64,000 bases of DNA from Thalassocella blandensis (GTDB taxonomy: Bacteria; Pseudomonadota; Gammaproteobacteria; Pseudomonadales; Cellvibrionaceae), in contig CABFPG010000007.1 of assembly GCA_902141825.1 (NCBI GenBank), forward strand, positions 310,001-374,000. The letters are read 5' to 3'. The translations under genes were made by a program, and so were the position numbers. Below are positions 54,097-63,058 of this stretch, one piece after another. The notes below the pieces were generated by a model, which did no database searches, was not told the DNA's origin, and saw only the letters and a list, made by a program, of their open reading frames with translations. Each line of letters opens with the position of its first letter. Within the stretch, counting starts at the first letter, position 1.

Positions 54097-55020
54097 TCAG
54101 TTTACGCTTGGTGGTGTCGAGAGTGAAGTTTTTGATTCATGCACCAGCGCGATGTCAGGATCAAGATCTCTATTTTTGTGGCGAACACTTATGAGTAAAG
54201 GATTATGATCCGAGCTTGATACAGATTTCACCGCGCTGCTGATTACTTCAAAATTCCGTATGAAAATATAGTCCAGTACCTGGCCAAATTTTTGTGTGCG
54301 GTTGTCCGGGGTAAAATGTGCTTCGGTCAGTTGCAAATGCGCCGTAAATTGTTGCAGTAAATGCAAACGATCCGAGTTCCAGGTATTAAAATCACCCGCG
54401 ACAATCAATTGTCCCTGATAATTGGTTAAGATTTTCTGCAGCGTGCCCAGTTGCTCCGCAAACGCTTTTACCCCGAGAGTGAAATTCACCGCGTGTAAAT
54501 TAACCACTATCGTGGGTGTGGTCTGATCAAACTGAAAGTAAGCAAGGAGCGAACTTTTAGGGCTGCGTAACCAGGGCTCTGTAATTTCTAAGGTGCAGGT
54601 AAATTCAGGCGTGTGTGGGCTGGCAATGAGTACACCGCTAATATAATGCTGCGTGGTATAACCTTTGGAAAAACTCCAGTACAAGTCGGCATCATTGGGA
54701 GACAGCATCTTTTCGCCCAGCACCGCTTCCTGCAGTAAAATAAAATCAGCGGATTTTGTAAATTGATTTAAATCGTTTTGCCATCCCGCGTTAATTCCCT
54801 TTTCAATATTCCAGCTGAGGATGTTCAAAGACCTATCTGGCGTAATAGACGTTTCGAATGCGTAAGATGTTTGTTGGGAATGTTGAGCATGAGTGAGCGC
54901 GGATAGACAGCGCTCACCACTTTGGTAGTTAGGAGCCTCGTGATTATTTAAGATATCTGCCATGGCAGAAACTGCACTTAAATAACTGCACACGAGGATA
55001 AATCGGAAAAACATTTTCAT
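54097..55020 (-). CDS. Exported endonuclease/exonuclease/phosphatase (EEP) family protein
   Basis: A signal peptide precedes the EEP fold. LSWNIEKG, LLQEA, NLHAVNF, VAGDFNTWN and SSDHNPLLI are the expected metal- and phosphate-binding motifs in the right order, with the catalytic D-x-N and S-D-H-x-P. I chose the ATG at 55020; a GTG lies at 55038. Members cleave DNA, RNA or lipid phosphates; secreted ones may be nucleases. The gene follows the LpxC-like gene after about 30 bp, suggesting one operon. Confidence 0.88.
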   Translation of the reverse strand: MKMFFRFILVCSYLSAVSAMADILNNHEAPNYQSGERCLSALTHAQHSQQTSYAFETSITPDRSLNILSWNIEKGINAGWQNDLNQFTKSADFILLQEAVLGEKMLSPNDADLYWSFSKGYTTQHYISGVLIASPHTPEFTCTLEITEPWLRSPKSSLLAYFQFDQTTPTIVVNLHAVNFTLGVKAFAEQLGTLQKILTNYQGQLIVAGDFNTWNSDRLHLLQQFTAHLQLTEAHFTPDNRTQKFGQVLDYIFIRNFEVISSAVKSVSSSDHNPLLISVRHKNRDLDPDIALVHESKTSLSTPPSVN

Positions 55021-55052
55021 AGGTATCTGCTTGGACACGGCAGATGGAAAAA

Positions 55053-56039
55053 TTATCCCCGCGCTGTTTCCTGGTCGAAACCGTACAGGCGCACGGGAGC
55101 TTTTTTGCTGGTGACCGGGCGAAAATCTTCACGTCGTTGATGCCACATTCGCAACGGCATAAGTTCGTAATTATCACCACTGTGCATCATTTTTAACAGT
55201 GCGGCATTGTTAAGCCTGTGGCAGCTGCAATGAGCATCCACTCTAGCCAGGATGGGGTCACCCGCCAGAGCCAGATCTCCGATACACGTGAGCAGTTTAT
55301 GTCGCACGTATTCATTGCTAAAGCGCAGCCCTTCTTCACACAGAAAATTATCCTGTTGTGCAAAAATAGTATGACTCAGACTGCCGCCGTGCACGGTGTT
55401 AATATCATTGAACAAAGCGATGTCTTCATCGAGACCGAGGCTTCTGGCCGCAGCAATTTCTCTATGGAAATTATGTTCGCTGAGACTAAGTGAATAACTT
55501 TGCTGTGCCACACTTTGATTCGAGTAATCCATGCTGACGCTGTAATCAGAAGAGTCCGCCGGCTGCAATACAATAAAACGGTGGTCTTCGCGAATTTCTA
55601 CTGGCTTTTTCAGCACGTAAACAAAACGGTCTTCATCCTGTTTGTTTAAGCCGGTGGCCTGAATCAGTTGCACAAATGGTAGTGCGCTGCCATCGACAAT
55701 GGGCACTTCAGGCCCATTTAATACGATTCTTGCATTGTCCACTCCGCACGCATGCAACGCCGCGACAATGTGCTCTACGGTGCTCACACGGATACCACTG
55801 GAGTTACTGATGGTGGTTGACGGAAATGTATCGCACACATTGTGCCACAATGCGTAGACCTCATTGTTTTTGTGTTTGACATCTTTACGCACGAAACAAT
55901 ACCCGGTGTCTGTCTCACCTGGCATTACCGACATAGACACACGCTGTCCGCTGTGCAATCCCCGTCCTATCACAACAAATGAATCTTTGAGGGTGTGCTG
56001 AAAAAAAGATGACAATCTTGATATTGGAAATTTTTTCAT
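55053..56039 (-). CDS. lpxC: LpxC paralogue (UDP-acyl-GlcNAc deacetylase-like), one zinc ligand changed
   Basis: The fold shows the LpxC order: GRGLHSGQRVSMSV, STVEHIVAALHACGVDNA (Glu/His of the active site), GPEVPIVDGSALPFV and EYVRHKLLTCIGDLAL. True LpxC proteins have H-K-x-L-D in the last motif, with the Asp as zinc ligand; here it is HKLLT, so Thr replaces Asp. The CHRLNN block keeps the later His. I chose the ATG at 56039 because the frame to 56120 starts with TTG in a region that looks non-coding. LpxC removes acetate in lipid A synthesis; this copy may have changed activity. It pairs with the EEP gene. Confidence 0.8.
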   Translation of the reverse strand: MKKFPISRLSSFFQHTLKDSFVVIGRGLHSGQRVSMSVMPGETDTGYCFVRKDVKHKNNEVYALWHNVCDTFPSTTISNSSGIRVSTVEHIVAALHACGVDNARIVLNGPEVPIVDGSALPFVQLIQATGLNKQDEDRFVYVLKKPVEIREDHRFIVLQPADSSDYSVSMDYSNQSVAQQSYSLSLSEHNFHREIAAARSLGLDEDIALFNDINTVHGGSLSHTIFAQQDNFLCEEGLRFSNEYVRHKLLTCIGDLALAGDPILARVDAHCSCHRLNNAALLKMMHSGDNYELMPLRMWHQRREDFRPVTSKKAPVRLYGFDQETARG

Positions 56040-56232
56040 TGAAAAACCTGTTTTCTCGCCTCCTACATTTGGTGCTTGGAAAGTGATGTCAGCGCGAACT
56101 GTCTTCTGTGTTTCAAGCAAACGAAAAATGTGGTGGATTGGATAAGTAACTATTAAAAAAGTTTAGTTTAAATCCGCCGTTGAACCCGATAATTTCCTAG
56201 GGGTTTTTACTCACTGTTAGTTTAAATTGGCA

Positions 56233-57813
56233 TTAATTTTCGGCAGAAACAGGATTTTGTTTAGGTTCGCTAGGTGAGATCGGTGTTGCACGAAGAGGAT
56301 TGCGCATTAAGAGTAACATCGGGATAGCCGCCAGAGTTATCCACATCATCAGACGAAAATCTTGTAAATAAGCGAGTGTAGCGGCTTGAGCGTTTATCTG
56401 GGAATTAATTGCGGCTAAACCAGTACTCGATTGAATGCTGAGGGTGCCATTTTGAATGCCCTGTTGCAAACTAAGGTTGAATGGGTGAATAAAATCCGCA
56501 AATGCCGCGTGGTTTGCTTGTGTGCGTTGAGCAAGATACGTGATGACAATGGATATGCCGATACTGCTGCCAATGTTGCGCATTAAACTAAACAGCGCTG
56601 TGCCATCGTTGCGAAACCGCGGTGCGAGTGTAGAAAATGTAACGGTGGACAGCGGCACAAAAATAAAGCCCAGTCCAAAGCCCTGAATTATGCCGGTACG
56701 AATTATCTCTGAAGCATTGGTATTCGCCGTGTAGAGCGTCATTTCCCACAATGAAAAACTGGTGAGTAATAACCCGAATAGTATCTTGAATCGTGGATCA
56801 ATTTTCCCTGCGAGACGGCCGACTAATATCATGGCACACATGGACCCAACACCGCGAGGCGCCAACATCAAGCCAACATCCAAAACCGGGTAACCCATTA
56901 AGTTTTGCATAAACGGAGGAAGTAGTGCCATTGTAGCCAGCAGGATAACCCCCACCAAAAATATAATGACTAATCCGCTGCTGAAATTACGATCTTTAAA
57001 TATGGACGGTTCGATAAACGGATGCTTGGAAGTGAGGATGTGTGCAATAAACATGTACAGCGCTATCGCGGCAAGCAGCGCTTCCACGACAATTTCACGG
57101 CTGGCAAACCAGTCAGAAATTTCACCTCGATCCAACATCATTTGCAGTGCGCCGAGTGCCAGACTCAGGAGCGCGAAGCCTGTCCAGTCAAACCGTCGTG
57201 CGTTGGATGCCGGAGTTTCCTGTACGAAACTGGAAATACCAAACCACGCCAGCAGACCGAAGGGTAAGTTGATATAAAAGACCCAGCGCCAGTTATACAT
57301 TTCGGTTAACCAGCCGCCTAAAGATGGCCCGAGAATGGGGCCGACCATCACCCCGATCCCCCAGATGGCCATGGCTGAGCCGTGCTTTTCCCGTGGATAG
57401 GTATCGAGTAACACCGCTTGAGAGAGAGGCACCAGGCTGGCCCCAAATATTCCTTGCAACAGGCGAAAAATGACAATTTGATCAAGGTTCTGCGCGGCAC
57501 CGCACAGCATCGAGGTAATGGTGAATCCAATTACTGACCAGGTAAATATGCGTTTGCGGCCAAAGCGTTCAGTGAGAAAGCCGGTCAGCGGCATAAAAAT
57601 CGCGGCAGCGACGATGTAGGACGTCAGTACCCAGGAGATCTGATCTTGCGTGGCACTCATGGAGCCTTGCATGTGCGGTAAAGCCACATTGGCGATTGTG
57701 GTATCCAGTGCTTGCATGATAGTCGCCAGCATTACGGAAACCGTTATGAGCCCTCGGCGCATACCGCTATCTGAACTGGAGGTACTGGCGGAAATCGAAG
57801 CTGAATGGCTCAT
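56233..57813 (-). CDS. emrB: DHA2-family multidrug efflux permease (EmrB-like)
   Basis: The 526-residue product has about 14 membrane segments. MQALDTTIANVALPHM is motif C-like for DHA2 transporters, and FLTERFGRKRIFTWS is motif A. GIGVMVGPILGPSLGGWL is antiporter motif C. It pairs with the HlyD-type gene 31 bp upstream, forming an EmrAB pump that exports hydrophobic drugs or toxins across both membranes with an outer-membrane channel. The tail from FAEN is short and charged. Confidence 0.9.
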   Translation of the reverse strand: MSHSASISASTSSSDSGMRRGLITVSVMLATIMQALDTTIANVALPHMQGSMSATQDQISWVLTSYIVAAAIFMPLTGFLTERFGRKRIFTWSVIGFTITSMLCGAAQNLDQIVIFRLLQGIFGASLVPLSQAVLLDTYPREKHGSAMAIWGIGVMVGPILGPSLGGWLTEMYNWRWVFYINLPFGLLAWFGISSFVQETPASNARRFDWTGFALLSLALGALQMMLDRGEISDWFASREIVVEALLAAIALYMFIAHILTSKHPFIEPSIFKDRNFSSGLVIIFLVGVILLATMALLPPFMQNLMGYPVLDVGLMLAPRGVGSMCAMILVGRLAGKIDPRFKILFGLLLTSFSLWEMTLYTANTNASEIIRTGIIQGFGLGFIFVPLSTVTFSTLAPRFRNDGTALFSLMRNIGSSIGISIVITYLAQRTQANHAAFADFIHPFNLSLQQGIQNGTLSIQSSTGLAAINSQINAQAATLAYLQDFRLMMWITLAAIPMLLLMRNPLRATPISPSEPKQNPVSAEN

Positions 57814-57844
57814 AAGATTGAATACATGCTGCGTGGATTCACAC

Positions 57845-58927
57845 TTACAGCGTTATGCCGAACAGGCTGCGCTGATGTTGTGTATTGATTTTGACTTCGG
57901 AGCTCAAACCGGCGCGCAAGGTTGGGCCGCCGTGACTTTCGGCCAGTGCAATACGCACCGGAACGCGCTGTGCGATTTTGACCCAGTTGCCGGTGGCATT
58001 TTGGGCCGGTAACAGGGAAAACTCAGATAGTGTTGCCGGGCTCAGGCTTTCCACTTTGCCATGCCAGATTTCACCTGGGTATGTATCAATATGAATGGTT
58101 ACGTCTTGTCCGGGGTGTACGTAAGTCAGGTCTGTCTCGGTAAAATTAGCTTCAACCCAAAGTTGCTGATTCGTGACCAATGCCATGGCCGTTTGTCCGG
58201 CCTGAAGATACTGGCCGACTTTGGGCGGTGCGTTGATAATGCCGTTGGCAGATGCACGGACTTCGCTGCGGTGTAAATCCAGTTGCACCTGTTGTAATTC
58301 CGCCAGGGCTGAAAGATAACTGGGGTGTTGTTCCACGTCGGACTCAACGCTGCCACCGAGTGTGGCTTCAATGCGTTTTAGATCCTGCTTTAACACTTCA
58401 ATTTGTTGTTGTGCCACCTCTGCGCTCTGGTCGGCACTGTCAAACTGCGAATCAGAAATTAAATTGCTGTGACTAAGATTTTCCAGACGGTTTTTATCTT
58501 TCAATGCGAAGGCGAAGCGTTTTTGTGCCAGCGCAATTTCTGCCTGCTTCTCAAAGTAAGACGCCTTTAAAGCGGATAAGTCTGTGCGTACCTGGGCGAG
58601 TCTGGCTTGAGCCTTGGCAAGGTTAACGCGAATGGGCTGGTCATCAATACGATACAGGATCTGACCTTGTTGCACATGATCGTTCTCTTTAACCAGGACT
58701 TCGGTAACGTTGCCTGATACCTGCGAACTGATGGGAATTTTATCGGCTTTGACATAGGCATTGTCGGTGGTAACACTCCGGCCACCCAATAAATAAACCA
58801 AAACGGCTCCTGCCACAACCAAGGCTGGAATGGCCACCAGTAGATAAAAGCGGATATTGCGCGAAGCACGGGACGGCTCGGCTGCTGGCTCCACTTCGGT
58901 TTCACGTAAAGCCGTGACTTTACTCAT
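57845..58927 (-). CDS. emrA: HlyD-family membrane-fusion protein (EmrA-like)
   Basis: The product has one N-terminal membrane helix (about 27-46), then the lipoyl-like start VTTDNAYVKADKIPISSQVSGNVTEVLVKENDHV, a coiled-coil hairpin (about 115-210) and the beta-barrel block VTIHIDTYPGEIWHGKVESLSP. These are the EmrA landmarks. It bridges the inner-membrane pump and an outer-membrane channel. It lies between the regulator and emrB genes in a single unit. Confidence 0.92.
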   Translation of the reverse strand: MSKVTALRETEVEPAAEPSRASRNIRFYLLVAIPALVVAGAVLVYLLGGRSVTTDNAYVKADKIPISSQVSGNVTEVLVKENDHVQQGQILYRIDDQPIRVNLAKAQARLAQVRTDLSALKASYFEKQAEIALAQKRFAFALKDKNRLENLSHSNLISDSQFDSADQSAEVAQQQIEVLKQDLKRIEATLGGSVESDVEQHPSYLSALAELQQVQLDLHRSEVRASANGIINAPPKVGQYLQAGQTAMALVTNQQLWVEANFTETDLTYVHPGQDVTIHIDTYPGEIWHGKVESLSPATLSEFSLLPAQNATGNWVKIAQRVPVRIALAESHGGPTLRAGLSSEVKINTQHQRSLFGITL

Positions 58928-58990
58928 AATTCACTCCGCAAAATGTGTAACGTATAAGTTAATGTGTCTGCTGTTCAGCCCGCGCGGCGC

Positions 58991-59422
58991 TTAGGCTAGA
59001 CGGGCAAGATTCTGGTGCATGTGGTACAGCGCAAAACGCAATATATCGGCTTGTTCGTCGGTAAGACCTGCAAGTGCATCCTGCCGGACTCCGCGTGACA
59101 TTTGCTTGATAACCTCAAGCTGTGCGTCGGCCTGCTCTGTCAGGTAAATAAGATGTGCCCGTCGGTCCTTTGGGTCGGGGCGTCGTTCCACCAGGCCGGC
59201 TTCTGCCAGTAAATCGATTTGTCTGGCCAACGTCATCGGTTGTATTTCGAGTAACTCCGCCAACTCGACCTGTCGAACACCTTCGTTGATGGCGATGTAC
59301 TTCAAGGCCCGAGCCTGGGACAGCGTTAAACTGCTGCCCTGCAGGCGTTTCTCTGCAACGCGGCGCAATAAGCGTGTAACGTCCGTTAATAAAAAGCCAA
59401 GGTTGTCTTCTTCCAATTTCAT
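58991..59422 (-). CDS. MarR-family transcriptional regulator of the emr operon
   Basis: The winged helix is visible as LTLSQARALKYIAINEGVRQVELAELLEIQPMTLARQID and the wing VERRPDPKDRRAHLIYLT, the MarR signature. I chose the ATG at 59422 because the longer frame to 59485 (TTG start) would read through a 25-bp palindrome that is surely an operator. It probably represses its own operon with emrA and emrB and is released by drug-like ligands, as with E. coli EmrR. The first gene of the operon. Confidence 0.9.
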   Translation of the reverse strand: MKLEEDNLGFLLTDVTRLLRRVAEKRLQGSSLTLSQARALKYIAINEGVRQVELAELLEIQPMTLARQIDLLAEAGLVERRPDPKDRRAHLIYLTEQADAQLEVIKQMSRGVRQDALAGLTDEQADILRFALYHMHQNLARLA

Positions 59423-59431
59423 AAGCTTGCC

Positions 59432-59456
59432 ATATAGTAAGTAATACTTATTATAT
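59432..59456. promoter_or_regulatory. MarR-type operator before the emr operon
   Basis: A 25-bp near-perfect palindrome has arms ATATAGTAAGTA and TACTTATTATAT around a central A, with a single mismatch. It lies ten bases upstream of the regulator's ATG and most likely is the autoregulatory site. Its position also fixes the start codon. Confidence 0.8.
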
Positions 59457-59693
59457 GTCTGGCTTTCTAATTGTTCAAGTTTCAATCGACATAAAAACGG
59501 GTGGGAAATGAAAAGACTGCTGAGAAGAGCTTGATGCAGACTGACCGATGAGATCGACCGGAATGGAAGTGATCTCCAGACCTGGAATGCTTGCCCTGTT
59601 GGAGGGATTTGGGCGAAGGAAAAAGATCAGCCAGGCAGACAGACAGTTTGTTACGCTGTCAGCCCGGCGTGAAAACCTGGGACCGTATCAGTC

Positions 59694-60452
59694 TTAGATG
59701 GATTGACCTCCGGACAGCTCAATTCTCTGTCCGGTGATCCAGGCCGCATTATCCTGTGCTAATGCAGCGATACCGCCGCCGATATCATCGGGGAGCCCTA
59801 CGCGGCCAAGCGCAGTTTGCGTCGCGAGCATGGCATTGAGCTCTTTATTGTCTCTCACAACGCCTCCACCAAAGTCTGTTTCCGTTGCTCCGGGGGCTAT
59901 GGTATTGACCCGAATACCGCGTGGCCCCAACTCTTTGGCCAGGTAGCGGGTGAATACTTCAATGGCACCTTTCATCGTGGCATATGCGCAATAGCCTGGT
60001 ACGGTAAAACGTGCGAGACCGGACGAGACATTGAGAATCAGGCCGCCATCGACAATCTGAGGCTCCAGAGCCTGAGTTAGAAAAAATACGCCCTTCACAT
60101 GCACGTTCATCAACGCGTCGAATTCCGCTTCTTTCACTTCAGTAAACGGAGTGTGATACCCCATGCCGGCATTGTTTAGCAGTACATGAAATTGCGTGCT
60201 TTGGAAATGTTGATCCATCTCGCTGTGAAGGGTTTGTTTGAAGGCAGCGAAGCTGCTGCTGTCTGCCACATCCAACTGCAATGCCAGGGCTTTTTGGCCA
60301 TGCGCTTCGATGTCTTTAACAACCTTGTCCGCTTCGTCTTTGGCACTTTTGTAAGTCAAAATGATGTCCATACCGCTTGCCGCCAAATGAAGGGCGGCGC
60401 TTTTACCTAAGCCTCGGCTGCCGCCGGTGATCAATGCAATTTTGCTACTCAT
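59694..60452 (-). CDS. Short-chain dehydrogenase/reductase (SDR)
   Basis: The classical SDR landmarks are present: TGGSRGLGK (cofactor loop), NNAG, the catalytic Ser in ILNVSSG, YATMK (Y-x-x-x-K) and GATETDF. The length (252) is normal. The enzyme oxidises or reduces an alcohol or ketone with NAD(P)H; the substrate is open. It is transcribed away from a LysR gene, so it is probably regulated by it. Confidence 0.92.
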   Translation of the reverse strand: MSSKIALITGGSRGLGKSAALHLAASGMDIILTYKSAKDEADKVVKDIEAHGQKALALQLDVADSSSFAAFKQTLHSEMDQHFQSTQFHVLLNNAGMGYHTPFTEVKEAEFDALMNVHVKGVFFLTQALEPQIVDGGLILNVSSGLARFTVPGYCAYATMKGAIEVFTRYLAKELGPRGIRVNTIAPGATETDFGGGVVRDNKELNAMLATQTALGRVGLPDDIGGGIAALAQDNAAWITGQRIELSGGQSI

Positions 60453-60658
60453 ATTCGTTTCCTCAAGAGGGTTAAGTTTGAGGATCAGTCTATTGTTTTA
60501 TTATTTGACGATAAATAGTGTAAAAATGATAATACTGTTCAGAAATTCATAACAATAATGGGGCTGGGAGGTTCTATTATGGGTATCGGCTGTTGGCCAG
60601 CTATGAGTGATCTTTCCAGACAATGGCATCAAATAAACCTTCGTGGACCCAATGTAAG

Positions 60659-61552
60659 ATGAATAAATTCGCCAATATGCAAATTTTTGCCCGTGTCGCC
60701 GAACTCGAAAGTTTTACTCAGGCGGCGGAACAATTAGGTATACCAAAGGCGCGGGTGTCCAATGCTGTGCAGGAACTGGAGGGGCATATCGGCTTACGTC
60801 TGCTACATCGCACAACGCGGAGAGTGCGCTTAACTTCAGATGGTATGGCCTACTATCAGGGGTGTTTATCCATATTAACGGAGCTTGATGCGCTTGAATC
60901 ACATATGCAGGATGCGTCGACGATTGCCGGGACTATTCGCGTGGATATGAGCCTGGGCACCGCTGCCAATATTGTTATCCCTTTTCTCCCTGAATTTTAT
61001 GCGCAGTATCCCAATATAAAATTAGAACTGAGTTGTGTGGATTACCGTGTGGATCTGGTGCGCGAAGGTTTTGATTGCGTTGTGAGAATTGGCCATATGG
61101 AGGACAGCAACTTGATTGCCCGACGTATTGGTGACATGCGAATTTTAAATTGTGTGAGTGCATCCTATATTGAAAAATTCGGTGAGCCCTCGACGCTGGA
61201 AGATTTAAAGCAGCACCAGCTCATAGAGTACAGCATGACGCTTGGAGCTAAGCCTTATGGTTTTGAATACTGGGACGGCAAACATTACAGCGCGGTGCAA
61301 ATGCCGAGCAGTATTTCGGTCAACAATGTGGCGGCCTACGTTGCGGCTTGTCAGGCGGGCTTAGGGATTATCCAAGCACCGATCAACGGCGTTCGCCACT
61401 ATTTGGCCAGCGGCGAATTGGTGGAAGTGCTAACACAATTTAGCGCGGAACCCATGCCGGTGTATTTGGTATACGCCAATCGCCATAATATTTCCAAACG
61501 TGTCCAAGTTTTTATGGATTGGGTGGTAGAGGTTTTAAAACGCAGTATTTAA
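60659..61552 (+). CDS. LysR-family transcriptional regulator
   Basis: The N-terminal helix-turn-helix reads FARVAELESFTQAAEQLGIPKARVSNAVQELEGHIGLRLLHRTTRRVRLT, the LysR signature. An effector-binding domain follows. I chose the ATG at 60659 (MNKFANMQIF), which gives the usual start; the frame opens at 60623. It is divergent from the SDR gene and likely controls it and itself from the 200-bp gap. Confidence 0.92.
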   Translation: MNKFANMQIFARVAELESFTQAAEQLGIPKARVSNAVQELEGHIGLRLLHRTTRRVRLTSDGMAYYQGCLSILTELDALESHMQDASTIAGTIRVDMSLGTAANIVIPFLPEFYAQYPNIKLELSCVDYRVDLVREGFDCVVRIGHMEDSNLIARRIGDMRILNCVSASYIEKFGEPSTLEDLKQHQLIEYSMTLGAKPYGFEYWDGKHYSAVQMPSSISVNNVAAYVAACQAGLGIIQAPINGVRHYLASGELVEVLTQFSAEPMPVYLVYANRHNISKRVQVFMDWVVEVLKRSI

Positions 61553-61936
61553 ATGATGGACAGAAAATATAGTTCGCATTTTCAAAGCTGTACTGATTGC
61601 CGATATTGCTCTTCGCCATCAGCGCTCTGTGATTTTGGTATCTGGCTTCTAGTATCTGGTTTCTGGTTTATGGTTTTAGTTCTGCTGCTTGTGCTTTTGT
61701 GTAATGTCCTGTTTAACTTTGAGTGTTAAGTTTATGTTGTAAGCCTGTAGCTCAAGCTCCGATTTTGTAATGGCTTTGCTTGCAACTTCCCCCCTTTTAT
61801 TATGACGGTATCCTTCACATTTTTTGAAGAAATATGACAGTTTTATTAAACTCTTCGCATGCAAGCCTGGCGGCACTTTTATTGCAACAAAGCCTGATAT
61901 ACTTTGCGCAATATTTATTGAGAGAGGCTACCCAGG
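61553..61936. other. Intergenic, low-complexity stretch and one doubtful frame
   Basis: Around 61639-61672 a TATCTGG / TTCTGG motif is repeated imperfectly. A minus-strand frame at 61676-61876 (66 codons, GTG start) has a Lys-rich composition but no recognisable family or ribosome site; I do not count it as a gene. The upstream signals for the M14 gene lie at the right end (GAGAGG before its GTG). Confidence 0.4.
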
Positions 61937-63058
61937 GTGGATACCAGTGTTTCTTCGATCACCGATAACACGTCAAATTTACATGAAGCAGTAAATAAAA
62001 ATTTGTACGTCCGCCCCAAACGCACCGTTGAAGAACGGAAACATCTCAAGCAGCGCATTCCTGAATTACTCTGGACCGAACGTTTAATCAGGGGGTTTCC
62101 AAAATTTGTTGATGCGCGTACAGAGCATGTATTTTCCTGGCATGGCCACGAGTTGCCAATCTATTCACTGACCTTGGGAAATCGTGATCCTGCAACACCC
62201 ACCGTTTTATTTACTGGCGGCGTACATGGCTTGGAGCGCATTGGTACGCAAGTCATTCTAGCGTGGCTGCAGTCATTTTTGGAGCGGGCGAGTTGGGATA
62301 AAAACACTGCTGCGTTACTGCAGCAAATTCAAATTGTCGTTGTTCCTATCGTCAACCCAGTGGGGATATATCGCAATACTCGAAGTAACGGAAATGATGT
62401 GGATCTCAATCGTAACGCGCCGATTGAAGCTGAAGCACGTGTACCTTTTATTGGTGGTGGGCACCGAATCAGTCCAAGAATTCCCTGCTATCGTGGGAAA
62501 CCCAATAATGAAATGGAAAAGGAAAATCAAATTCTGGAATCCATTATCAAACGCCAGATTCTCAATCACCCAATCAGTTTGGTTTTGGATCTGCATTCAG
62601 GTCTGGGCATGCGCGATCATATCTGGTTTCCTTACGCTTATCGTAAACGCCCGATTGGCAACATTGCAAAATTTCTTGCGTTGAAATTTTTATGGGAACG
62701 CACATACCCACGTCAACCCTATATTTATGAACCTCAATCCGTGCACTATCTCGCGCATGGTGATATTTGGGACTATTTCTACAAGCTTGCAAAAACTTCC
62801 AGCCAGTGCACATTCATGCCCTTGACTTTGGAAATGGGATCTTGGAACTGGGTAAGGAAAAATCCGCTGCAACTAAAAACACTCTCTGGCATTTTTAACC
62901 CGCAGATAGCCCATCGTCATTCCCGAGTGTTACGTCGTCACCTGGTATTTTTGGATTTCATTTTGTCTGCTGCAATAAATTCATCATCGTGGCTGCCGGA
63001 TAAAGCACACAGCGAAGTCTTAAAGCAAGCGGCAAAAAATATCTGGTACAGTGAATGA
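61937..63058 (+). CDS. M14-family zinc carboxypeptidase-like protein
   Basis: The zinc site is H-x-x-E in GGVHGLERIG with a later His in LVLDLHSGLG, and DLNRNAP is the substrate-binding Asn-Arg block. LTLEMGSWNW holds the catalytic Glu. The order and length fit the M14 family, near the succinylglutamate-desuccinylase / DUF2817 branch. There is no signal peptide, so it may act on intracellular peptides or amides. It overlaps the next gene by four bases (ATGA), a sign of coupling. The start is GTG with GAGAGG upstream. Confidence 0.85.
   Translation: MDTSVSSITDNTSNLHEAVNKNLYVRPKRTVEERKHLKQRIPELLWTERLIRGFPKFVDARTEHVFSWHGHELPIYSLTLGNRDPATPTVLFTGGVHGLERIGTQVILAWLQSFLERASWDKNTAALLQQIQIVVVPIVNPVGIYRNTRSNGNDVDLNRNAPIEAEARVPFIGGGHRISPRIPCYRGKPNNEMEKENQILESIIKRQILNHPISLVLDLHSGLGMRDHIWFPYAYRKRPIGNIAKFLALKFLWERTYPRQPYIYEPQSVHYLAHGDIWDYFYKLAKTSSQCTFMPLTLEMGSWNWVRKNPLQLKTLSGIFNPQIAHRHSRVLRRHLVFLDFILSAAINSSSWLPDKAHSEVLKQAAKNIWYSE

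Noticed and set aside
61676-61876. A Lys-rich 66-codon minus-strand frame
   Set aside because: No ribosome site and no recognisable family; kept only as a remark in the gap entry.
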